Source: Ruminococcus sp. UBA4321
GTDB lineage: Bacteria > Bacillota > Clostridia > Oscillospirales > Ruminococcaceae
NCBI GenBank assembly: GCA_002393815.1
Contig: DGUB01000029.1
Location: 1-5,009, forward strand
DNA length: 5,009 bases
Direction of reading: 5' to 3'
In this document: positions 1-5,009 of the stretch, one piece after another
How positions within the stretch are numbered: the stretch's first letter is position 1
Layout of the letters: the number at the start of each line of letters is the position of its first letter
Notes under the pieces: generated by a model
Told to the model about the DNA's origin: nothing
Databases searched by the model: none
What the model saw: the letters and a program-made list of their open reading frames with translations, nothing else
Translations under genes and position numbers: made by a program

Positions 1-7
1 GCATTTC

Positions 8-33
8 ATCCCCCACCTGTAGAGGTGGGGGAT
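8..33. repeat. Strong GC-rich hairpin, possible IS200/IS605-type right end or terminator
   Basis: An 11-bp perfect stem (8-18 with 23-33, core CCCCCACCT/AGGTGGGGG) closes over a GTAG tetraloop and is followed by TTCTTGC. From memory, clostridial IS200/IS605-family elements with tnpB often carry a hairpin of this type just past the tnpB stop, near the cleaved right end. That makes a right-end remnant or the 3' part of an omega-type RNA plausible. No tnpB coding sequence lies inside the window, since it would sit to the left of base 1. The alternative is an ordinary plus-strand terminator of an upstream gene, although the T tract after the stem is interrupted. The hairpin itself is certain; its assignment is an inference. 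Confidence 0.45.
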
Positions 34-51
34 TTCTTGCTAACCTTTGTT

Positions 52-78
52 AAAAAACCGCTGATAAAGCGGTTTTTT
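52..78. terminator. Bidirectional rho-independent terminator
   Basis: AAAAAACCGC (52-61) pairs perfectly with GCGGTTTTTT (69-78) across a 7-base loop, so each strand shows a GC-core stem ending in a run of six T. On the minus strand it lies 16 bases past the hpt stop codon and should end the MutS-like/hpt transcript. On the plus strand it would stop transcription entering from whatever lies to the left. Confidence 0.85.
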
Positions 79-94
79 CTTTGCCCGAAGGCGG

Positions 95-655
95 TTATTT
101 CTTTTCCGGCTGATATACGCCGATATACGGCAGATTTCTGTAATACTCAGCAAAATCCAGACCGTACCCGATAACAAACTCATCCCGGATGGTAAACAGA
201 GAAATATCTGCTTTCAGATTCACTTCCCGGCGTTCCGGCTTGTCCAGAAGCGTGAGAATTTTCAGAGAAAGCGGATTCCGTGCGCGAAGCTGTTCGGCAA
301 CAAGGCTGAGTGTTCTGCCCGTATCAATAATATCTTCTACAATGATAACATGATAATTGCTGATATCCTGTGTGAGGTCAAGTATAATTTCAACCGTTCC
401 GGAGGATTCTGTATTTTCAAAATAGCTTTGTGCCTGCATGAATCCGATTTCACACGGGATGGAAACCGCTCTTGCAAGGTCGGCAAGGAAAATAAATGCA
501 CCTTTCAGAATGCTCACTAACAGAAGCGGTTTTCCCTGATATTCGGCATCAATCTGTGCACCGGCTTTCCGGATGGCTTCTTTGATTTCCTGTTCTGAAA
601 TCAGAACACGGTCGATACCGTTCTGATATGCTTCTTCCTGTAAAAAATTCATCAT
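95..655 (-). CDS. hpt: Hypoxanthine phosphoribosyltransferase
   Basis: This cytosolic purine-salvage enzyme transfers the phosphoribosyl group of PRPP to hypoxanthine (and usually guanine), giving IMP or GMP. The 186 residues match the usual bacterial length. The PPi-loop LKG is at residues 50-52 and the flexible-loop segment around SYFENTESSG at 77-86. The PRPP-binding motif IVEDIIDTGRT spans 105-115, with acidic pair E107/D108. The purine-binding lysine is in LLDKPERR (K139), and the C-terminal block FVIGYGLDFAEYYRNLPY starts at 160 and includes D167. All key residues appear intact. Two adjacent ATG codons (653-655 and 650-652) follow an AGGAG at 661-665; the second has the better spacing (8 bases against 5), so the true start may be one codon later. 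The gene is 16 bases downstream of the MutS-like gene, probably in one operon, and ends at the terminator at 52-78. Hpt is often found near tilS and ftsH in Firmicutes, and neither is seen here. Confidence 0.96.
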   Translation of the reverse strand: MMNFLQEEAYQNGIDRVLISEQEIKEAIRKAGAQIDAEYQGKPLLLVSILKGAFIFLADLARAVSIPCEIGFMQAQSYFENTESSGTVEIILDLTQDISNYHVIIVEDIIDTGRTLSLVAEQLRARNPLSLKILTLLDKPERREVNLKADISLFTIRDEFVIGYGLDFAEYYRNLPYIGVYQPEKK

Positions 656-671
656 CTTTTCTCCTGATTTA

Positions 672-2297
672 TCAAATTATTTTTTTCTGATGTTCTTCGC
701 ATAGCTGTTCAAAAGTAATGCCGTACTGTCTGGCAATCTCGCAGGCATAGCTTAACCCTTCAGGCGGTTCGTACCGTATCTGATAAGCATCTGCACTGTT
801 TCTTTTCCCCATCACAATGCTGACCGCTCCGCAGACTGCCTGTTCCGTCCGGAGAGCGTCCGGATTTGCCGCAAGTTCATGCATATGGGTATTGAAACAG
901 GTTCTTGCGCCGAGACAGCAGAGATATTTCAGAGAATTTTCCGCAATGAACAGCGACTCTGTATGGCTTGTCGTGGCAAATGATTCATTGAATAAAAGCA
1001 GACTGTTTTTTGTGGCTTTTCTGCACAGTTCCCGGAAGCGGACAGCTTCTTCTCCGAGCCGTCCAAGAGAAACCGTACAGTTTTCATCTGCCGGAAAATG
1101 CGTATAAATCCCGTCACAGATACGGAGTGTTCCGCTTTTACAGGGTGCAAATACGCCGTGCTGTATCAGCAGAAATGCCAGTCCGATTCCCTGTGTAAAA
1201 ATCGTCTTTCCGCCCTGATTGGGACCCGTCAGAATCAGAATCGTCTTTTCTTCTGTAAAGTCCACCGGATTGCAGACAATGGGATTCTTCACAGTTCCGT
1301 CAAGCCGGCATATGGCAAGCCGGATATTATAAAACTCTGATAAATGACTCTCCCCTTCTGTATCAGAAACAGATACCATACTGCATGGAAGTCCTGCCGA
1401 TTTGATTTGCTGTTCCAGCCGGATAAAGCAGAAATAAAACAGCAGTTCATCTCCGAGAACAGTCAGAGCAGTCCCGCTCATATCTGTATAGCGTTTCAGA
1501 ACTTTCCGGAGTTTCGCTGTCACAGACGGCAGCATTTCTTCTATCAGTGAAGTCAGATTCTTCATCAGAAGGCTTTCGCTTGCTGTGCCGTTTCCGGCAT
1601 GAGAAAGCATTGTGAAAGGTGTCAGGTTCTTATCTTCCGGATGGCGTTTCCGGTGAAACTGCATGAACTTTTCCAGAAAGCCTTTTTCCGTGAATTCGTA
1701 AGTATTCAGTGAAACAATGCCGATTTCAGCAGGGGCGAATTCACTGTTGAAATTCACGCCGAGTGTCATGCTTCTGATGCGCATGACATCATCACTCAGG
1801 ATTTTAATATCTTCCGACAGTTCTGAAAAACCGCTGTTTTCATAAATCCGGTGAATAAAAGCAGAAAATTTCTGCATGCCTTCTGAATGAAACTGCTTGT
1901 CTTTCAGAAGTTCCTGTATTCTGGATACTGCCTGACAATACTGTTCCAGTGCGCGGAGCCTGTCCATCAGTTCCCAGATGCTTGCCTTGCTGTAGCTGAT
2001 ATGGGTATCATCCATACTGCCGAACTGTATCGAATCGAAAATTTCCCTGAATGTTTCGCAGAGTTCAGGATATTTTTTTAAATCCTGATAGATTTCCTGC
2101 CGATAGCGGATTGTTTCACAGTCTGCCGGCATTTTCAGAAGAATCTGTTTCAGAATCTGCCGTTCTGTGTCCAAGTCGGAAAGATGTTCTGTCAGGAAGT
2201 GCAGGGACAAATCGTTTGCTGCTGTTTCGCTCAGGCAGGCATAACGCCCCGCAGTTCCGGGGGCAAGAAGGCTGAATTCAGACCATATTTTTTCCAT
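672..2297 (-). CDS. MutS-related P-loop ATPase lacking the mismatch-recognition domain
   Basis: This 541-residue protein has the MutS-family ATPase core at its C-terminal end. Walker A is GPNQGGKT (358-365), the Walker B-like strand is SLLLFNESF (432-440), and the THMHEL block (470-475) corresponds to the conserved His segment of MutS. Residues 1-340 are mostly helical-looking and resemble the MutS lever/clamp region. There is no N-terminal Phe-X-Glu mismatch-binding domain, and the protein is far shorter than canonical MutS (about 850 residues). It is therefore unlikely to start mismatch repair by itself; a role in DNA or nucleic-acid structure handling is an inference. The usual Walker B Asp-Glu reads Asn437-Glu438, which may be normal for this subfamily. 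The start is supported by AGAGAGG at 2304-2310, six bases before the ATG, and by the promoter at 2333-2361. The stop lies 16 bases before hpt, so co-transcription with hpt is likely. Confidence 0.86.
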   Translation of the reverse strand: MEKIWSEFSLLAPGTAGRYACLSETAANDLSLHFLTEHLSDLDTERQILKQILLKMPADCETIRYRQEIYQDLKKYPELCETFREIFDSIQFGSMDDTHISYSKASIWELMDRLRALEQYCQAVSRIQELLKDKQFHSEGMQKFSAFIHRIYENSGFSELSEDIKILSDDVMRIRSMTLGVNFNSEFAPAEIGIVSLNTYEFTEKGFLEKFMQFHRKRHPEDKNLTPFTMLSHAGNGTASESLLMKNLTSLIEEMLPSVTAKLRKVLKRYTDMSGTALTVLGDELLFYFCFIRLEQQIKSAGLPCSMVSVSDTEGESHLSEFYNIRLAICRLDGTVKNPIVCNPVDFTEEKTILILTGPNQGGKTIFTQGIGLAFLLIQHGVFAPCKSGTLRICDGIYTHFPADENCTVSLGRLGEEAVRFRELCRKATKNSLLLFNESFATTSHTESLFIAENSLKYLCCLGARTCFNTHMHELAANPDALRTEQAVCGAVSIVMGKRNSADAYQIRYEPPEGLSYACEIARQYGITFEQLCEEHQKKII

Positions 2298-2303
2298 AAC
2301 ATT

Positions 2304-2310
2304 CCTCTCT
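2304..2310 (-). promoter_or_regulatory. Ribosome binding site of the MutS-like gene
   Basis: The minus strand reads AGAGAGG, then six bases, then the ATG at 2295-2297. This fixes the start and excludes an upstream extension. Confidence 0.7.
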
Positions 2311-2332
2311 TCCGCAGGATTTTCCTATTCAT

Positions 2333-2361
2333 ATTATATCATTTCGCTCATTTGATGTCAA
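2333..2361 (-). promoter_or_regulatory. SigA-type promoter of the MutS-like/hpt operon
   Basis: On the minus strand a consensus -35 TTGACA (2356-2361) and a consensus -10 TATAAT (2333-2338) are separated by exactly 17 bases. Both hexamers match the housekeeping consensus at every position, so strong constitutive expression is expected. The predicted start near 2326 leaves a leader of about 29 bases. No operator-like dyad overlaps the hexamers. Confidence 0.88.
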
Positions 2362-2417
2362 CAGAAAAATGCCGCATTTTAACATTTCTTAAATATTTCA
2401 GAAACAATTCTCAAAAA

Positions 2418-2458
2418 AGCCTCCTGTAAAATAAAGACATACTAAATCACAGGAGGTT
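2418..2458 (+). promoter_or_regulatory. Inverted repeat enclosing the Shine-Dalgarno of the CotH-like gene
   Basis: CCTCCTGT (2420-2427) is the perfect reverse complement of ACAGGAGG (2449-2456). Pairing A2418-T2458 and G2419-T2457 (wobble) extends the stem to 10 bp around a 21-base loop. The right arm contains the AGGAGG at 2451-2456, nine bases before the ATG at 2466. If the left arm is transcribed, the hairpin would mask the ribosome binding site and could control translation. If transcription starts downstream of the left arm, the dyad could instead be a protein operator. A weak -10-like TAAAAT at 2427-2432 has no good -35, so the promoter is not settled. Confidence 0.6.
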
Positions 2459-2465
2459 ATTCATC

Positions 2466-4412
2466 ATGACAAAGAAACAGACCAGACAGACCGCAGGATT
2501 TATTGGTATCTTACTGGCAGTCTCTTCACTGCTGATACCGTTTCATATGATGCAGCAAGAAAAAACAAATGCCGCTGAAGTCAGGAAAACAGCCGCAGAA
2601 TCCGCAGTTTCCGCTGATTATGCTGATGAAACCACGCTTTTCGACAGCAGCCGCGTACATACAATCAATTTAATCATCAGCGAGGAAAACTGGAACGATA
2701 TGACAAGCCATGCACTGGAAGAAAAATATGTCACTTGCGATGCCGAAATCGACGGCGAACTAATCCGGAATATTGCAATTCGTCCGAAAGGCAATTCTTC
2801 GCTGACTTCCATCAAGAACCAGGGCAGCACACATTTCAGCTTCAAGATTGAATTTGACCACAACGACCCGTCTGTGACTTACTACGGACTTGATAAATTA
2901 TCCCTGAATAATTTAGGACAAGACCCCAGCTGCATGAAAGATTTCCTTGCCTATCATCTCATGAATGATATGGGCGTTGCCGCACCGCTGTCAAGCTATA
3001 CGGTATTGCAGCTGAATGATGAAGATTTCGGTCTGTATCTGGCAGTGGAAGCCGTGGAAGATTCTTTCTGTTTCCGGAATTATGGTGAGGATTACGGTCA
3101 GCTTTACAAGCCGGACAGCTTTTCCATGGATACGCTCGACACAAGTGCTATGCTGGATTACAGCGAAGGCTCTTCTCTGTGGGTCAACGAACAGATTATG
3201 AGCGGAACTTACTATGCAGATGCTTCTTCCGGCGACCGGGCTGACATTCTGGGAACTATGCTCAGTTCTGTGTTCACACCTGAACAGACTGCCGCCGCCG
3301 CACTGAAATATATCAGTGATGATGTGAATGATTATCAGGATTTATGGGATTCGAGCGTATTCAAACTCAAAGACGAAGATAAAACCCGTCTGGTGCAGTC
3401 CATCGAAACGCTGAATCAATCTGAAAATCCGCAGACAGTACTGGACACGGATTCTCTTCTGAGATATTTTGCCGTGCATAATTTCGTGAATAACTATGAC
3501 GGCTATACCAGTCTGTTCGTACACAATTTCTATCTGCATGAAAAAGACGGCATTCTCTCCATGATTCCGTGGGACTATAATCTTGCATTCGGTTCTTTCA
3601 ATTATGAATCAGCAGTTTCAAGTGTTCTCGGCGAGGACAGCGGCTTTGATGCTGTTCCTGATACCGGAAACGCTATGGATATCAGTAAGAGCATGATTAA
3701 TTATCCGATTGATACACCTGTCTACAGTCTCAGCATGGAAGACAGACCCCTGCTGAATGCACTGCTTTCCGATGCAGATACCCTGAAAGCCTATCACGAA
3801 ATACTGAACAAACTCCTGACAGACTGCTTTGAAAACGGCAGATATGACCGGCTTATCAAACAAACTTATGAAAATATCCGCCCTTATGTGGAACAAGGTC
3901 TGACCTTCTATGAGATAAATCAGTTTGAAAAAGGCTCGGAAGCCATGCAGAACTACTGTCATTACCGTGCGGAAAGCGTCAGAGGACAGCTTGACGGCAC
4001 AATTCCCTCTACCACAGAGGGACAGCAGAAAGACTTTCAGGAACTGATTGAACCCGAAAATCTGAACTTATCCGATTTGGCAGATTTCGGCGCACTGGTT
4101 CCCCTTCTGGACAATCAGATGATAACTGATATTCTGCACATTTTCCTGAAAGAAGACTTTGCCTATAATACCAGAGGGGCTGTCGAAGCGATTCACTATT
4201 ACAGCAAGCACCCTGTAAAATTAATGAAATGCGTGCCGGCGCTGATGAAAACTGATATCATCCGGAATCTGGTTGTGCAGAAGCTTCTGCCTGTCCTGGG
4301 CGCACTCACCGGAATCATAGTACTGATGATTATCATGCTGATTCGGTTCAGAAAGAAACGTTCTGCCGATGTCATAACCATTGAGAACGACCCGTTTTTC
4401 AGTGAATCATAA
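2466..4412 (+). CDS. CotH-family protein kinase-like protein, secreted and membrane-anchored
   Basis: This 648-residue protein belongs to the CotH family of atypical kinases; Bacillus subtilis CotH phosphorylates spore-coat proteins CotB and CotG. Residues 12-27 form a hydrophobic signal or anchor, with a possible cleavage site near TNAA (34-37). The CotH domain spans about 65-510. Visible landmarks are IAIRPKGNSS (103-112), FSFKIEFD (124-131, candidate ATP-binding lysine K127), LSLNNLGQDP (145-154), the E195/E198 segment, and the NNYDGY...HNFY block (342-356). WDYNLAFG (369-376) follows, and D345 and D370 are the likely catalytic and metal-binding acids. A linker (about 511-606), a transmembrane helix (about 607-626) and a basic RFRKKR stop-transfer follow, placing the kinase domain outside the cell. 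The start has AGGAGG at 2451-2456. No spore genes or VTC-type polyphosphate polymerase neighbour it, so the substrate is unknown. Confidence 0.88.
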   Translation: MTKKQTRQTAGFIGILLAVSSLLIPFHMMQQEKTNAAEVRKTAAESAVSADYADETTLFDSSRVHTINLIISEENWNDMTSHALEEKYVTCDAEIDGELIRNIAIRPKGNSSLTSIKNQGSTHFSFKIEFDHNDPSVTYYGLDKLSLNNLGQDPSCMKDFLAYHLMNDMGVAAPLSSYTVLQLNDEDFGLYLAVEAVEDSFCFRNYGEDYGQLYKPDSFSMDTLDTSAMLDYSEGSSLWVNEQIMSGTYYADASSGDRADILGTMLSSVFTPEQTAAAALKYISDDVNDYQDLWDSSVFKLKDEDKTRLVQSIETLNQSENPQTVLDTDSLLRYFAVHNFVNNYDGYTSLFVHNFYLHEKDGILSMIPWDYNLAFGSFNYESAVSSVLGEDSGFDAVPDTGNAMDISKSMINYPIDTPVYSLSMEDRPLLNALLSDADTLKAYHEILNKLLTDCFENGRYDRLIKQTYENIRPYVEQGLTFYEINQFEKGSEAMQNYCHYRAESVRGQLDGTIPSTTEGQQKDFQELIEPENLNLSDLADFGALVPLLDNQMITDILHIFLKEDFAYNTRGAVEAIHYYSKHPVKLMKCVPALMKTDIIRNLVVQKLLPVLGALTGIIVLMIIMLIRFRKKRSADVITIENDPFFSES

Positions 4413-4416
4413 CATG

Positions 4417-4468
4417 AAAAACAAGCCGGGGCTGCCGCGCACACAAGCACAGCAGTCCCGCTGTTTTT
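4417..4468 (+). terminator. Rho-independent terminator of the CotH-like gene
   Basis: CGGGGCTGC (4427-4435) pairs with GCAGTCCCG (4452-4460) with one G-U pair. The A-rich 4417-4422 can further pair with GTTTTT (4463-4468) across small bulges. The stem ends in a run of five T, four bases after the CotH-like gene's stop codon. The 16-base loop is larger than usual. Confidence 0.72.
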
Positions 4469-4589
4469 ACGATTCATGGAAGAAATACGGCAGCCCGTCA
4501 TAGATATAGTGCCGCACTGCCCCCACCAGTGTGTCAGATTTCCCTCTCCTGGGTGATGCCGTCTTTGATAAGACTGTCTACCGGGTTGC

Positions 4590-4613
4590 TTTTCTGGTTT
4601 TCTGGTTTTCAGC
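4590..4613. repeat. Short tandem repeat, TTTTCTGG unit
   Basis: Two perfect copies of TTTTCTGG (4590-4597, 4598-4605) are followed by a degenerate third, TTTTCAGC (4606-4613). Because 8 is not a multiple of 3, gain or loss of one copy shifts the frame of anything translated across it, including the possible minus-strand remnant. Confidence 0.7.
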
Positions 4614-4675
4614 TGTTCAGACATATCGCAACTAAGACAGGCATATACTGAAGTATCATCCAAAAATTTATTTCC

Positions 4676-4680
4676 GGAGG
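4676..4680 (+). promoter_or_regulatory. Ribosome binding site that sets the amidase start
   Basis: GGAGG at 4676-4680 is only two bases from the ATG at 4683, too close for initiation, and eight bases from the in-frame ATG at 4689. The downstream ATG is therefore taken as the start. Confidence 0.7.
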
Positions 4681-4688
4681 TTATGTAC

Positions 4689-4862
4689 ATGCAGACAAAC
4701 TATCTGATGAAAATCGGTGCTGCTGCCACAGCTGTCGCTCTGGTGATTGCCGGGTCATGGTATACTGTCCGCCATATGGAGCAGAAAACGGCACAGGTCA
4801 GTTCTGCGGCAAGTGACGGACAGATTATTATTCTGGATGCCGGTCACGGCGGGTCGGCTTAA
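4689..4862 (+). pseudogene. N-acetylmuramoyl-L-alanine amidase, truncated after the first zinc motif
   Basis: The 57-residue frame opens with an uncleaved-looking membrane anchor (about residues 7-24), then a short linker, and reaches QIIILDAGHGG (45-55). That is the first beta strand and first zinc-ligand motif (H53) of the Amidase_3 family, which cleaves the amide bond between MurNAc and the peptide stem of peptidoglycan. Two codons later it stops at 4860-4862. Family members normally continue for about 170 more residues carrying the zinc-binding Glu, a second His and the catalytic Glu, all of which are missing. The product cannot be an active amidase. The sequence past the break is antisense to a histidine kinase end, so the gene was cut by rearrangement or joined wrongly in assembly. 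It resembles clostridial CwlD-like proteins in its anchor-plus-domain layout. Confidence 0.82.
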
Positions 4863-5009
4863 ACAGAGTTCATCAGCCGGATTCTGATGAGAAAGGCTTT
4901 TGTATATCCGTTGTTTTCTTTCACGGCGTAGACAGTTCCGCCGTGCTGTTCGATAATCCGCTTTGTGATGGCAAGTCCAAATAGAGATGCGGTGCAATCG
5001 GAATAAAAC
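4859..5009 (-). CDS. Sensor histidine kinase, C-terminal fragment (5' end outside the window)
   Basis: The frame is open to the window edge and gives 49 residues: FYSDCTASLF, then GLAITKRIIEQHGGTV and an Ile/Leu-rich final strand. GLAITKRIIEQHGG is the G2-box and following helix of the HATPase_c ATP-binding domain of membrane sensor kinases. The C-terminal end of that domain matches the expected distance to the stop. The glycine-rich lid that normally reads GxGLGLAI is shortened to LFGLAI, so the fragment may come from a decayed or divergent kinase. Its stop codon (4859-4861) overlaps that of the truncated amidase on the other strand. The response regulator would be expected upstream, beyond 5009; none is visible. 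Confidence 0.75.
   Translation of the reverse strand, partial: FYSDCTASLFGLAITKRIIEQHGGTVYAVKENNGYTKAFLIRIRLMNSV

Larger units (their letters stand above)
4469..4682. other. Intergenic stretch, possible decayed minus-strand gene remnant
   Basis: No intact gene is visible. On the minus strand an ATG at 4622-4624 opens MSEQLKTRKPEKQ. A different frame then reads NPVDSLIKDGITQEREI, and a third reads SDTLVGAVRHYIYDGLPYFF and ends HES-stop near 4468. These protein-like pieces in consecutive frames suggest one small gene broken by two frameshifts, but I do not recognise the family and chance cannot be excluded. No ribosome binding site precedes the ATG. The stretch also holds an 8-bp tandem repeat (4590-4613). 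On the plus strand, a TATACT at 4644-4649 could be a -10 for the amidase gene, but no convincing -35 stands at the right distance. Confidence 0.3.

Noticed and set aside
2387..2427. AGGAGG on the minus strand followed by a TTG start (11 codons)
   Set aside because: It arises only because the left arm of the inverted repeat is read in reverse; the peptide is tiny and its frame lies upstream of the minus-strand promoter.
2438..2447. CATACTAAAT before the CotH-like gene, resembling a sporulation SigE/SigK -10
   Set aside because: No matching -35 stands 13-16 bases upstream, and the implied transcription start would fall on the Shine-Dalgarno sequence itself.
3618..3962. Open frame of 114 codons on the minus strand inside the CotH-like gene
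   Set aside because: It lies wholly antisense to the well-supported CotH domain, with no ribosome binding site or recognisable motif.
4199..4690. Open frame of 163 codons on the minus strand
   Set aside because: Half of it is antisense to the 3' end of the CotH-like gene, its composition is unlike a real protein, and no ribosome binding site precedes its ATG. Only its first part overlaps the possible remnant described separately.
4755..4997. Open frame of 80 codons on the minus strand at the right end
   Set aside because: It runs in another frame through the histidine kinase fragment and antisense to the amidase start, both of which have clear family motifs.

Overview
The window looks like chromosomal DNA of a gut-type low-to-medium GC Firmicute, most likely a Ruminococcus-like member of the Oscillospiraceae/Clostridia. 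That guess rests on strong AGGAGG-type ribosome binding sites, a SigA-type promoter, a CotH-family protein with a secretion signal and a clostridial-style MutS-related ATPase. It is an inference from gene content, and no 16S rRNA or other marker gene is present.

Layout from left to right. Positions 1-50 hold a very stable GC-rich hairpin that resembles the right end of an IS200/IS605-type element, or else the terminator of a gene lying outside the window. A bidirectional terminator at 52-78 follows. A two-gene operon is then read on the minus strand from a near-perfect promoter at 2333-2361: a MutS-related ATPase (672-2297), then, 16 bases later, hypoxanthine phosphoribosyltransferase (95-655). 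A 168-base divergent intergenic region (2298-2465) separates this operon from a plus-strand gene for a 648-residue membrane-anchored CotH-family protein (2466-4412). That gene ends in its own terminator (4417-4468).

The right-hand 540 bases look decayed or rearranged. Positions 4469-4682 have no intact gene but may contain a frameshifted remnant on the minus strand. Next comes the 5' end of a cell-wall amidase gene (4689-4862), cut off just after its first zinc-binding motif. It abuts the 3' end of a sensor histidine kinase gene on the opposite strand (4859-5009), and one TTAA supplies the stop codon of both reading frames.

The best candidates for something unusual are the perfect 8-bp (10-bp with one G-U) inverted repeat that would hide the cotH-like gene's Shine-Dalgarno sequence in a hairpin, and the abrupt amidase/kinase junction. 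I see no CRISPR array, tRNA, rRNA or complete mobile element, and no clearly novel multi-gene system.
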